Of a stretch of DNA of 64,000 nucleotides, positions 44,029-56,962 are shown in pieces. Under the pieces are notes generated by a model that saw nothing but the letters and a program-made list of their open reading frames with translations, searched no databases and was not told the origin of the DNA. The position numbers and the translations under genes were made by a program. Numbering within the stretch: the first letter of the stretch is position 1; each line of letters begins with the position of its first letter. The stretch is from NCBI RefSeq assembly GCF_022539505.1, contig NC_061508.1, positions 199,663,012 to 199,727,011 on the forward strand. The letters are read 5' to 3'. The stretch is from Lolium rigidum (Eukaryota; Streptophyta; Magnoliopsida; Poales; Poaceae).

Positions 44029-47000
44029 TAGTAACCCATACCAAACAAGGACAAGTCATTATGATCAATAAATGCGCATTTGACGTAGCACTGCTCATTT
44101 TACCGATGAAGGACATTGATGTCATTCTTGGTATGAACTGGTTAGAGGCTAATGGAGCATTGATAGACTGTGTGAACAAGACTGTGTCTTTGAAAAGCCC
44201 CGATGGAAGTAGAATGATCTACCAAGGAGATAAGCATACACAGATTGAAGTAGAACTACAGCTGAATAGCATGAAGGAAGTAAAGTTGGAGGATATACCT
44301 GTAGTAAATGAATTCCAGGATGTTTTTCTTAAGGAATTACCTGGAATGCCACCAGATAGGGAGATAGAATTTACTATCGACCTAATTCCAGGAACCGCTC
44401 CGATTGCTAAAGCACCATACAAGATGGGGCCTAAAGAGTTGAAAGAACTCAAGGAGCAACTGGATGATTTAGAACAGAAAGGATTCATACAGGAGAGTAT
44501 CTCACCATGGGGATCACCTGTTATCTTCGTGGACAAAAGAGATGGAGGCCGAAGGATGTGCGGAGACTACAGGAATCTGAATAATGTTACTATCAAGAAC
44601 AAGTACCCACTTCCTAGAATACAAGATCTATTTGATCAAGTTAGAGGTGCGGGAGTCTTTTCCAAGATTGATCTAAGGTCCGGTTATCATCAGATAAAGA
44701 TCAAGAAGGAAGACGTTCCGAAAACAGCCTTTGTTTCGAGGTACGGGCATCATGAATATCTAGTAGTACCTTTTGGATTAACCAATGCCCCAGCAATCTT
44801 CATGAATCTTATGAATAAGATCTTCATGCCATGTTTAGACAAGTTTGTCATCGTATTCATCGATGATATATTGATTTATTCCAAAGATAAAGCTGAACAT
44901 GTCGAACATCCGAGGATAGTGTTGCAAACACTAAGAGAACACCAACTCTATGCCAAATTTAGCAAGTGTGAATTTTGGCTAGATCAAGTAGAATTTCTTG
45001 GTCATGTTATTAGCAAGGATGGAATAGTTGTTAACCCAAGCAAAGTAGCAGCAGTTTTAGACTGGGAAGCACCAAAGACTGTCAAAGAAATTCGAGGATT
45101 CCTCGGAATGGCAGGTTACTATCGGAGGTTCATTGAAGGATTCTCCAAGATAGCAGGACCGATGACTAAGCTGTTAAGGAAGAACGCACGGTTCGTGTGG
45201 TCTGACGAAGCAAGGATTACACCGTGTACTGTGACGCATCCAAACATGGATTGGATTGCGTACTAATGCAGGATCGGAAAGTAATATCTTATGGATCGAG
45301 GCAACTCAGACCTCATGAGGTGAATTATCCAACACATGATCTAGAATTAGCAGCAGTAGTATTTGCACTTAAAACTTGGAGACATTTTCTCTATCGAGCT
45401 AAGTGTGAGCTCTATACGGATCATAAAAGTCTCAAGTACTTCTTCACTCAGAAGGAACTCAATATGAGGCAGAAAAGATGGCTTGAACTAATCAAGGATT
45501 ATGATTTGACCATCAATTATACTCCAGGAAAGGCTAATGTTGTAGCAAGATGCCTTGAGTAGGAAGAGCACTGGAGGAGTGGAACAAGAGTTATCACCAG
45601 AGTTGAGGAAGGAAATAAGCCAAGCCCAAATACAACTTTGGGAGAAAGAAGCTCATGAAGGACTTTCGGCTTTACAAGTAGCCGATGAGCTAAGTGTTAA
45701 CTTAAAGAATGAGATAATCATGGGTCAGTTGGACGATCCATTCATCGTGGAGGAGATGAGAAGGATAGATGAGGGAAGACCATCGAATTTCACCGAGGAG
45801 AGTCCGGATCATTATGGTTCCAGAAGAGGATTTGCGTTCCGGATAGTGATGAGATCAAGGAAGTTATACTCCGGGAAGCACTTCAAACACCATACTCTAT
45901 ACATCCGGGAAGTACAAAGATGTACATGGATCTCAAGGAATTATTCTGGTGGAATAACATGAAGAGAGAGATAGCACAATACGTGGCGGAATGCCATACC
46001 TGCCAAAGAGTTAAAGCTGAACATCAAAGTCCGGCAGAAAAGTTACAACCTTTACCAATCCCAGAATGGAAATGGGAGGAGATAGGAATGGACTTCATTA
46101 CCGGACTACCCATGACTAATAAAAAGAAGGACATGATATGGATAATCGTGGATCGGTTGACGAAAAGCGCACATTTCTTAGCAGTAAACCAGCAGGATAA
46201 AGGAGAGAAACTCATCGATCTTTATATCAAAGAGATCGTGAGTAAACACGGAGTGCCCAAGAAGATAGTGTCAGATCGAGGATCCGTGTTCACATCAACA
46301 TTTTGGAAGCAATTACATGAAGCTTTAGGATCCAAGTTAGATTATAGCACCGCCTATCATCCTCAGACGGGAGGACAAACAGAGAGAACAAACCAGATAT
46401 TAGAAGATATGCTTAGGGCTTGTGCCCTAGACTTCGGAGGATCATGGGAGGAGCACTTACCATTATCGGAGTTTTCATACAATAATAGCTATCAAAGCAG
46501 CATCAAGATGGCACCATTCGAAGCTCTGTATGGAAGGAAGTGTAGATCACCGATATGTTGGTATGAAGCTGGATCAAGCAAGGAATTCAACCCTGATTAT
46601 GTCAAGGAAAAGCAACAAATCATTGACATTATAAGAGATAGACTAAAGATAGCTCAAAGTCGACAGAAGAGCTATGCAGACCAAAAGAGAAGGACATGGG
46701 AGCCACAAGTTGGAGACATGGTGTACCTGAAGGTAAGCCCGATGAAAGGTCTACAGAGATTTGGAGTAAAGGGGAAGTTGAGCCCTAGATACATCGGACC
46801 TTTCAAGATTCTGAGTCAGAACCGAGGGTTAGCCTTTGAATTGGATCTACCCGGAAGGTTAGCTCAAGTACACAATGTGTTTCATGTGTCGCAACTCAGG
46901 AAGTGTTTAAAGACCCCAGATGAGCCAGTGTCACATGATGAGCTCGAGTTACAACCAGACTTGACTTACATCGAGAAGCCAGCTAGGATTCTCGAGGAGA

Positions 47001-47137
47001 ACTAGAAGCAACTCAGGAATCGAGCAATAAAGTACTGCAAGATACAATGGAAGCATCACCCCGAGAGGGAAGCCACCTGGGAAAAGGAAGAAGACCTGAG
47101 GAAAACGTACCCCGAACTCTTCAGGTATTACAACCAC
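44029..47137 (+). pseudogene. pol: RT, RNase H, integrase, chromodomain-like tail (broken)
   Basis: Reverse transcriptase lies in 44061-45215, with the FIDD catalytic motif ([12 protein letters not shown]) near 44855-44890. RNase H (45224-45562) starts [11 protein letters not shown] and follows a deletion of roughly 25 codons plus a frame change at about 45210. A one-base insertion at about 45550 and a shift near 45812 break the integrase N-terminus. The integrase zinc finger and core follow at 45920-46480 (MDFITGLP; SDRGSVF; HPQTGGQTERTNQ), then the GPF module (YIGPFKIL, VFHVSQLRKC). An in-frame TAG at 47003-47005 cuts off a chromodomain-like end (IQWKHHPEREATWEKEEDLR). Confidence 0.9.
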
Positions 47138-47160
47138 AACTTCGGGACGAAGTTTTCTTT

Positions 47161-47171
47161 AAGGGGAAAGG
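47161..47171 (+). other. Polypurine tract of outer element
   Basis: AAGGGGAAAGG directly before the 3' LTR start at 47173; the usual second-strand primer position. Confidence 0.8.
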
Positions 47172-47172
47172 C

Positions 47173-50100
47173 TGTAATGTCCCGAGTTCGTAGACGATCG
47201 AGGGATAGATTTTAGAAAGGGATGTGCATTGCATCGTAAATTCTGGGGAAATTTCGCGCTTTTAAAACAAAACTGCATTGAAGGGGGACAAGTTTCTCTC
47301 TCGACACCTTACAGGGTTAGGGTTTCGAGAGTGCGACAAACTTGTTTCTCATTCAACTAAATTAGGGTTTTGAGAAGAGAGGGGAGATATTGCATCACAA
47401 CTTAAGTTGCATGACTGAATTCAAACTTAAGTTGCATGATTGAATTCAAACCTAAGTTGCATTTGAATTTCAAATTCAAACTACATATGAATATCTCCTA
47501 ATTCAAATGTGAGATAATTCATTAAGCAAATTATAATTAATAAAGAATATGCACAATACAATTAATAAGTAAAGCTCATTAGAGAAAATGGGAGCTTTAT
47601 TGATAAATACACAAGATACATTGTCTTTACAATATCCAGAAATGAAATATGAAATATTACAACATATTACAAGAATAGGAAAAATAGAAAAAAGAAAGAA
47701 GAAAGAAGATTACAATTAAATGGAATTCCTAAACTACAAGTTGATCTTCATGAATTCCATGATCTAGATGATCTTGAGTATCATCTGGATCATCTCCAAG
47801 TCCCTGCACACACATACAAGCAAAGCAAAAACAAGAGTTAGCCAAAAGAAAGTGAAATGTGAGGAGATATGATCAAACTCTGCCGAGTTGATCATCTCAC
47901 AGCCCAAGTCCCAAGCCAGGACACACACACACACAGCCTAGCTGCTCACAAGCTGGTGTGCATGTCTCACAAAGACATACAAGCCTGGGAGAGTCACCAA
48001 CAAGGACCAGGCCTTGTTGTCGACCAGAGAAGGAAGGGCAGAGCATACATAAGCTTTTCCCTGCAAAACCCTAGCCATTCCATCGACAAGGAGCTGCAGG
48101 GTAAGAACAGGAAGAACAGCTAGAACAGGAAGAACAGCCCACTCGCTGTTCCACCTATCCAACGACCTACGTGAAAATTAACCAAGTAGCAGCAGCTTGC
48201 AAGGAGGAGCAGGGCAAGCACAAGCTCAACACTGAAGAAATCCTCTACACCAACAAATAATCTAGGAGCTGGAGTGAGGTATAAACAAGATCATCCTGAG
48301 CAAAACCATGTTTTGCCCATAAATAAGCATACTATGCATCACGGAGCACTGTATGGGTAGAATACCCCGTTGTGTCATCATCTCGGCTACAAAGCCATTT
48401 GGTGCAAGCACATAAGGGTAAGGCCAATAGGAAATCATCCCAGGGGAACATCGCTTATGCAAATCGGTGGCACAACTAAGGAAATCCAGACAAAGAATGA
48501 ATTCACAGCCTAGCCTAGTCCAACACAGCTTAGCACCTATAGCTAGCTAGGCCATCGTACAATAGACAAATCTTTGTCTATACAATTTCTCAACAAAGCA
48601 AAAGCCACTCGGAAGTCCAGTATTGGATCTACCAGTGAGCAATTATCCAATTCCAGCAAGCAATCACCAACCATAGCAAGCCACAGAGGGGGGAGCTACC
48701 CATGACAACATCACAAGTGCTGCTAGGGCCACCTCAACCCACAGCCAACAACTGAAACCACCACATCATCACCCATTTGGGTTCAGTAAAGGGCTAGGGT
48801 ACCAACCAGTGGTTGTCATCCAGCTAGCCCTAACAAATCCATTAAAATGATCACCACTGAACCATAGTTCACATCATTCATCCATCTATTAAAGCAAGAT
48901 AACAGATAAATGAAACAGACAAGCAATTGATGCACCAGGGCCTTGCAAATGATCCAATGGATCATGGCAAGCATCCACTGATGCTTGAGTAAGCAACAAC
49001 ACACACCAGCATAAGCTTGTGTGACACACACACATCACAGGGTGAGCAGCAGTAAGGCACATGACAGCACAGCAGCTTTTACAAGCAATTGATGATCACA
49101 AGATCATCAGAATCTTGCTAGAGCATGCTACAGCATGCCAGAACCATTCCAAGTATTACACTATTACTACATGGACCAGTTAATTAAATAGCCACAGTTA
49201 AGCAACAATTATATCACAGATAGTCATATAAACCATTTTATGATTTATCCAGAAGCACATCATCAAGGAATTGATGCATATGGACAACAATTAAGCAAAG
49301 CAGAGCCTACCATGAGCCAGAACCCTTTAATCATCACACAAACAGCACCGGCACTTGCAAATTTGCAAGGAACACACACAGTAATCAAGCCAGGGCCACA
49401 TAAATGAATACACTTGAGTATCTAGCAAGTATAATAACAAGAACAGAGGCACAGAGATAGAATTAAGCAAGAACTGCAAGCATAGGCAAGCACTGAGCCT
49501 AGGGAATCTTGCATATCAAGCCAGGGCCACATAAATGAATACACTTGAGTATCTAGCAAGTATAATAACAAGAACAGAGGCACAGAGATAGAATTAAGCA
49601 AGAACTGCAAGCATAGGCAAGCACTGAGCCTAGGGAATCTTGCACAGAAGCATAGCAGGGCTGCACACAGCAGATTTACAAAGAACAACATAGCAGCATA
49701 GCAACACAAGCACAACAGCACATGAGTAGGCTAGCATGGCACAGGAGTAGAGCATCGGCACGGCGAGCATCTCTGGATGGAGATGCAAGCCGGTGACTAA
49801 GCAAGACGCAGAAGAGGAGGAGGAGAGAAGAGAACAACACTGAGAGGGAGAGGAGGAGGCGATGGTACTTACCAGGGAGGCGGAGCGAAAAGCACGGCCA
49901 TGGCGGCACACGCCGGGGCGCGGCGGCGCCAGGCCAGTCCAAGCCACGGCGGCGCCACAGCACCATCTCCACCATGGCTAAGCACGGCGGCGCCACGACA
50001 TCTGGAGCAGCGGCGGCGAAGAGATCGCCACGGCACTTCACGCCAGGCGACCAGAGATGAAGGGGGGCGAGACGAGCAGGCGGTGCTTCACAAATCGCCG

Positions 50101-52243
50101 CGGGGGATCTGAAGCGCCGTTGAACGGCGGTTCAGATGCGCCATACCTTGCCGGCGGCGACGGCCGGAGATGGCCGGAACAATTCGACGAAGACGGCGGC
50201 GACCAGGGTGTCGCGAGAGCGAGAGCGAGGGTTAGGGTTGCGAATGAGTGAAGGAGAAGGGGTCGGTACGACCGACCGAGCCCAAGTGTGGCTCGGGTTA
50301 GGGTTAACCACTGGGCCACACCGACATGTGGGCCCAGGGGCAAATATGGTATTTCACAAATTCTATAAATACTGAAACCTTGAAAATTCATAGTAAATGT
50401 TTAAAGCTCTAAAAAAATAATTAAAAATATGAAAATCACTCAGTATAAAATTCTCTATCATAATAAAATATGTAATAGAATTTTTGAAGTTAAACAAGAA
50501 TAAGTTCAAATTTGATGATTTAAATAATCATTTAAATCACACCTTTTGTTTTCAATATTGAAAATAAGTCCATAAAGTATTTTGGATTTTAAAAAAAAAC
50601 ACCTTGACAACATTTCAAGGTTGTATTTTACCCTAAATAGAGTATCCCTAAGTCATTCTTAGTATTAACCTCTCATGAAATGATAAAGACATCGGAAGGG
50701 GGGAACAAACTCTAAAAACTGGAATCATGCATAAATGCTTCTTTAACCATAGCCCTTATCGGACAATGATGCTATTTTTTCAGCAACAGAGGACAAGGGT
50801 CGATCCACACCATCCAACCGCAACACTTTGCGGTGTTCGAGCAAGTTCATCACTTGCACATGTCATTTGAGTATTTTTACCAAATTACTTGCAAAGTACT
50901 ATATTTATCACTATTGCATCAAAAGCAAAACCACTACTTTCATAACTATGAATATGACTATGTGGTTGGCAATGGAACCATGGATTGTGTTGATATGGTG
51001 GAGGTTCCATTGCAAGGGTTTATATCCATCTAGGATTAAACAACAAATGTCGTCCAGATGATTCTTGTGTCGTAAAACTCGTGTTAACCATAAGATCCGG
51101 AGTGGGACGGAATAGTCAATTGTATTTCCACCTCTCGTACATCAACGGATGCGCTTACCGTAGACACTTGACCCGGGTTGGGCAAGCGGTGGGGTGGGGA
51201 TCCCATTCTAATTCCCCACGGTAAGTGGTCTATGATGGGTTGCAGCTACCGGCGAAGGAGTTTGGTTAACGAGTCCCAGACTGTCGTCGTGGTCGGGGTC
51301 GATCCTTAATTGGTATAAGAGGACCGGCGAGGACCCAGGTTCGGGGTATGCAACAAAGGGTGTGTGTGCGAGGTAGCGGAGGAATATGATTGGCTATGAC
51401 CTGATACCGGGCCTCACACCGAAGGAAGTGTAGACGGGAAAGCTGCCCGGTTGGCACCAAGGTTAAGATCTCTTATGGGTAAAGCAACTCTGCAGAGTGT
51501 AATGAATCGTGACCTGTCACTCCCTGTTCCGGGTTATGGAACTGCGAACGCTGCCGGAAAGGAACTCCATGAAGTTCTAGTGAACCGGTGAAGGCTGACG
51601 GACATAGTTCTTTGAAATAAAAGCAACCTCTTGAAGAAATGTTTATCAAAACCTGCATTGGTATTAGACTTTTTGGTCTAATATCGTAGCTAGTGCATTA
51701 AACACCTCTTTTCTATAATGAACTTGTTGAGTATGCTCGTACTCATACCACTCTTAAATCCCCCGCTAGATTGTCCGAACCATCCGGAGGAGGACAACGA
51801 CAACACTGAAGGAGCCGACATCATCGGCTATGAAGAACCAGACCTCTCTGGAGGTGTCGAAGGTGTAGACTAACTTATAGTCTACGGAACCGGGGAGGGT
51901 TCCGGAGGAGAACAAGCGTAGACCGATAAGTAGTAGTAGTATCCGAGCAGTACGAACTCTTAGTACTTAACTGCTCGTTAGAATAAATGTATCACCTAGT
52001 AAGACTTTTATATTGTAAGTTAAGATGGGTTCACCTCGAACCCATGAGTATCCCTCTTAGGACCCAAGAGGAGCTCCGAGATGATATGTACATTATGCTT
52101 GTAATAATAAATGAATGAGTTATGGACCTGCTATGTTCTGTTGTACTACTCTGAGGGATGTAATATTTGCGGATTGGTACTTCGTGAATGTTATATCAAC
52201 GACTGGCATACTACAACATGCAGTGGTATGCAGGGTCTCCACA
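47173..52243 (+). repeat. 3' LTR of outer element (5071 bp)
   Basis: Uninterrupted LTR, TGTAATGTCCC to GGTCTCCACA. It has a tandem duplication of ~131 bp (49384-49514 and 49515-49645), absent from the 5' LTR. A GC-rich zone at about 49850-50290 looks gene-like when read on the minus strand (CCCTAACCCTCGCTCTCGC leader). Confidence 0.92.
49384..49645. repeat. 131-bp tandem duplication within the 3' LTR
   Basis: ATCAAGCCAGGGCCACATAA through GGGAATCTTGCA occurs twice in a row. The 5' LTR has one copy (about 38432-38562). Confidence 0.85.
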
Positions 52244-52248
52244 ACAGA
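52244..52248. repeat. TSD of outer LTR element (right)
   Basis: ACAGA, matching 27273-27277. Confidence 0.9.
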
Positions 52249-53709
52249 GTAAAGTGTTAGGGGGTAGATACATGTTTTTTTCTGTTTTGAATATGTCTAG
52301 ACCTTGTTCATCAACTTGAATGCTTACTATATATTATATATGACATAAGAAGGCTTTGTGCTTTGGTTTTTCATTTTTTGATTTTTTCTGAATGTTTATG
52401 CCCATTTGAATCTTGGTCAAATCCTAGGGTTTGACCAAGATTTAATCAAGTTTAAAACATGAAAATGAAAAGGTAAGCCTGGATCCTTCTTAGTCATTCT
52501 AAAATGAAGCTTTTGGGGGGTTCTTGAAATCTCAATGTTTGAAACCCAAAACCACATCTCTTCATGGTTGACTTCATAAGACAGAGTTTAGGGTTAGGGG
52601 GTAGATACATGATTTGTCGGGTTTGAATATGTCTAGACATGCTGCTTGTTGATCAACTTGAATGCTTACTATATTACATAAGAAGACTATATATGTGCGT
52701 TGGTTTTTTTTTCTGAATGTTTATGCCCATTTGAATCTTGGTCAAATCCTAGGATTGACCAAGATTTAAACAAGTTAATTTAAAGCATGAAAATGAAAAG
52801 GTAAGCATGGATCCTTCTTAGTCACTCTAAGATGAAGTTTTTGGGAGGTTTTTGAAATTTCCATGTTTGAAAACCAAAACCACTGCTCTTCATGCTTGAC
52901 TTCATAAGACAGAGTTTAGGGTTAGGGGTAGATACATGATTTGTCTAGTTTGAATATGTCTAGACCTTATTTATCAACTTGAATTCTTACTATATGACAT
53001 AAGAAGGCTATGTGCTTTGGTTTTTCATTTTTCTGATTTTTTTGAATTTTATGCCCATTTGAATCTTGGTCAAATCCTAGCTAGTTTTGACCAGGATTTA
53101 AACAAGTTTAAAACATGAAAATGAAAAAGGTAAGCATGGATCCTTCTTAGTCACTCTTAAATGAAGCTTTTGGGAGGTTTTTGAAATTTGCATGTTTGAA
53201 ACCCAAAACCACTTCTCTTCATGCTTGACTTCATAAGACAGAGTTTAGGGTTAGGGCAAGGGTATATATACATGAATTTTCTAGTTTTAATATGTCTAGA
53301 CCATGTTTATCAACTTGAATGCTCATTATATGACATAAAAAGGCTATGTGCTTTTATTTTTATTTTTTATGCACATTTGAATCTTGGTCAAATCCTAGCT
53401 AATTTTGACCAGGATTTAAACAAGTTTAAAACACGAAAATGAAAAAGTAAGCCTGGATCCTTCTTAGTCACTCTAAAATGAAGCTTTTGGGGGGTTCTTG
53501 AAATTTCCATGTTTGAAACCCAAAACCATTTCTCTTGATGCATGTTTGACTTCATAAGACAAAGTTTAGGGTTAGGTGTAGATACATGATTTGTCTGGTT
53601 TGAATATGTCTAGACCTTGTTTATTAACTTCAATTCTTACTATATGACATAAATAGACTATGTGCTTTGTTTTTTCATTTTTTCTGGATGTTTATGCCCA
53701 TTTGAATCT
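52249..53709. repeat. ~340-bp tandem repeat, array 2 (right part)
   Basis: The array cut at 27277 resumes here. It is collinear with 23385-24859 unit for unit, including the same small differences such as the CATGAATTTTCTAGTTTTAA unit, so the two arrays are copies of one duplicated segment. Confidence 0.85.
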
Positions 53710-54847
53710 AAAGGTGAGAGAACACGTTAAAGGTTATTCTAACAAAGGTCATGCTTGGTATCTTACCTATGTATTATTGTACATCACAAATGTGAAATGA
53801 AAATATGTGCATCTCTATAAACCCTAAACCCTAAACCTAACTATATAGAAAAAGATGAACAATCCATGCTTTTTGATTGCCTTTTTTGTTTGGCTTGATT
53901 TCAAATTTAGTGGGGAGGGGGTGGGGGTAGGGGACGAGTGTGTTTCTTTGGATGCCTCTCTCGTATTTGCTAGTTTTTGGGGGTCACACAAATTCAGGGT
54001 AGCATACTGCGCACCCCCTCCCTTCGTGCGCGGAAAAAGTGTTAGGCGAGTAGTAAAATGGCATGACCAACAAGTTTCAAGTAAAATTTCGAATATAACC
54101 AAAATGTACCAATTGATAGATGAGTTAACTTGGCTTCATGGAAAAAATAATGTCATGTAAATGAGTTAACTTGGCTTTCCTACCCTTGAATCCACATAGG
54201 AAACTTTGTACTAATACAGTATAATGATCACCCGAGTTATTACACCAACAGGTCTGTCACTTACGTGTGGTTCCCATGCGTGAGGTCCCACACTTCAGTG
54301 AGCACAAGTCATGTGCGGTAGGTAGGTAAACTCCCATCTTCTTTGTCAAGAGAAGACGCATCAAGACTCCCTCTCTCTCTCTCTCTCCCTCTCTCTATCC
54401 AGTTATCCACCTCCGCTGGATGCCGGTTTTGGTAGGGCGATTCTAGCTCTGCTCGGAGGCCATGGTGTGCACGCACTGTAGCCATGGCGATTTGGTCACG
54501 CTAAGTGGTTCGTCCCCGGCTGCGACGAGGATCAATCTGGGCGATGGCTGTTAAGGACCCGATCGCATTTCTTGCTTTCACCGTGGGGTCTTCCATGTAA
54601 AAGTTAGGGATTTAGATGAAATTTCATGTTTATTCCGTGTCTTGTTGTAAACTGTGCTCTGGTGCGTATTGGAAGTCTGAGTCCTTCAGGATCCTTCGGT
54701 TGTCCCTCTCTCTCTCAAAAAAAACATCTCTCTCATTATCGGCCTCGCTCGCACCTCCTGCGCACTGACAAACCCTGAACAACAGTCAACATGACCCGAA
54801 AAAGGTCAGACACCATAAATAAGAGGGCCCCCTCACTTCTCTCCCTT
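53710..54847. repeat. Unique block U, copy 2
   Basis: Collinear with 24860-25979. Differences include the shortened CT repeat, an extra C in the small frame near 54515 and a ~47-bp insertion around 54656-54702. Homology stops abruptly at CTCTCCCTT (54847), where the truncated Athila-like element begins. Confidence 0.85.
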
Positions 54848-56950
54848 GTGCTAGAGCTTTTCATTTTGAAAACATAGAAACAATTTTGTCAACGGTAGTA
54901 ATAAATCATATCTGTTATGTATAAGACATCTTATAAGTTGCAAGCCTCATGCATAGATTACCAATAGTGCTCGCACCTTGTCCTAATTAGCTTGGATTTA
55001 CATGGATTATCATTGCATAACATATGTTTCAACCAAGTGTCACAAAGGGGTACCTCTATGTCGCCTGTACAAAGGTCTAAGGAGAAAGATCACATTTGAT
55101 TTCTCGTTTTTGATTATTCTCAACTTAGACATCCATACCGGGACAACATAGACAACATATGATGGACTCCTCTTTAATGGATAAGCATTCAACAAAAGAT
55201 AATATTCTCATAAGAGATTGAGGATTGATGTCCAAACTGAAACTTCCACCATGATTCATGGCTTTAGTTAGCGGCCCAATGTTCTTCTCTAACAATATGC
55301 ATACTCAAACCATTTGATCATGATAAATCACCCTTACTTCAGACAAGACGAACATGCATAGCAACTCACATGATATTTAACAAAGGTGTAATAGTTGGTG
55401 GCGTCCCCAGAAACATGGTTACCGCTCAACAAGCAACTTATTAAGAAATAAGATACATAGCTACATATTCTTCACCACAATAGTTTTTAAGGCTATTTTC
55501 CCATGAGCTATGTATTGCAAAGACAAAGGATAGAATTTTTAAAGGTAGCACTCAAGTAATTTACTTTGGAATGGCAGAGAAATACCATGTAGTAGGTAGG
55601 TATAGTGGACACAAGTGGCATAGTTTTTGGCTCAAGGATTTGGATGCACGAGAAGAATTCCCTCTCAATACAAGGCTAGGCTAGCAAGGTTGTTTGAAGC
55701 AAACTCAAGTATAAAATGATACAGAAAAACTTACATAAGAACATATTGCAAGCATTATAAGACTCTACGCTATCTCCTTGTTGTTCAAACACCTTAACCA
55801 GAAAATATCTAGACTATAGAGAGACCAATCATGCAAACCAAATTTTAACAAGCTCTATGTAGTTCTTCATTAATAGGTGCAAAGTACATGATGCAAGAGC
55901 TTAAACATGATCTATATGAGCACAACAATTGCCAAGTATCAAATTATTCAAGACATTATACCAATTACCACATGAAGCATTTTCACGTTTCCAACCATAT
56001 AACAATGATGAACGAAGCAGTTTCAACCTTCGCCATGAACATTAAGAATAAAGCTAAGAACATATGTGTTCATACGAAACAGCGGAGCGTGTCTCTCTCC
56101 CAAACAAGGAATGCTAGGATCCGATTTTATTCAAACAAAAACGAAAACAAAAACAAACAAGACGCTCCAAGTAAAGCACATAAGATGTGACGGAATAAAA
56201 ATATAGTTTCACTACGGGTGACCCGATAAGTTGTCGATGAAGAAGGGATGCCTTGGGCATCCCCAAGCTTAGATGCTTGAGTCTTCTTAAAATATGCGGG
56301 GATGAACCACGGGGCATCCCCAAGCTTAGACTTTTCACTCTTCTTGATCATATTGTATCATCCTCCTCTCTTGACCCTTGAAAACTTCCTCCACACCAAA
56401 CTCAAAACAAAATCATTAGAGGGTTAGTGCATAATTGAAAATTCACATATTCAGAGGTGACATAATCATTCTTAACACTTCTGTACATTGCACAAAGCTA
56501 CTGAAAGTTAATGGAACAAAGAAATCCATCAAACATAGCAAAACAGACAATGCGAAATAAAAGGCAGAATCTGTCAAAACAGAACAGTCCGTAAAGACGA
56601 ATTTTTCTGGGGCACTTAACTTGCTCAGATGAAAATGCTCAAATTGAATGAAAGTTGCGTACATATCTGAGGATCACGCACGTAAATTGGCAGATTTTTC
56701 TGAGTTACCTACAGAAGGGGCTGCCCAATTTCGTGACAGTAAGAAATCTGTTTCTGCGCAGTAATCCAAATCTAGTATTGACTTTACTATCAAAGACTTT
56801 ACTTGGCACAACAATGCAATAAAGTAAAGATAAGGAGAGGTTGCTACAGTAGTAACAACTTCCAAGACTCAAATATAAAACAAAGTGCAGAAGTAAAATA
56901 ATGGGTTGTCTCCCATAAGCGCTTTTTTTTAACGCCTTTCAGCTAGGCGC
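54848..56950 (-). other. 3' non-coding region of Athila-like copy 1
   Basis: Homologous in reverse complement to 62150-64000 of copy 2. It includes two CTAAGCTTGGGGATGCC copies (RC near 56240-56275 and 56310-56330). Frames here are short and not conserved in length between the copies. Confidence 0.7.
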
Positions 56951-56962
56951 AGAAAGTGTGAA

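Larger units (their letters stand above)
27278..52243 (+). mobile_element. Ty3/gypsy retrotransposon with ~5-kb LTRs (outer element)
   Basis: Starts TGTAATGTCCC and ends GGTCTCCACA, with 5-bp duplications ACAGA on both sides. Order: 5' LTR (split by another element), primer-binding site, extra ORF region, gag, protease, RT, RNase H, integrase, purine tract, 3' LTR. The pol order (RT before integrase) and a GPF module plus chromodomain-like tail place it in the chromovirus-like Ty3/gypsy group, probably Tekay-type. Without the nested insertion and its TSD it is about 16.0 kb. Several stops and frameshifts make it non-autonomous now. I do not assign a named family. Confidence 0.9.
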
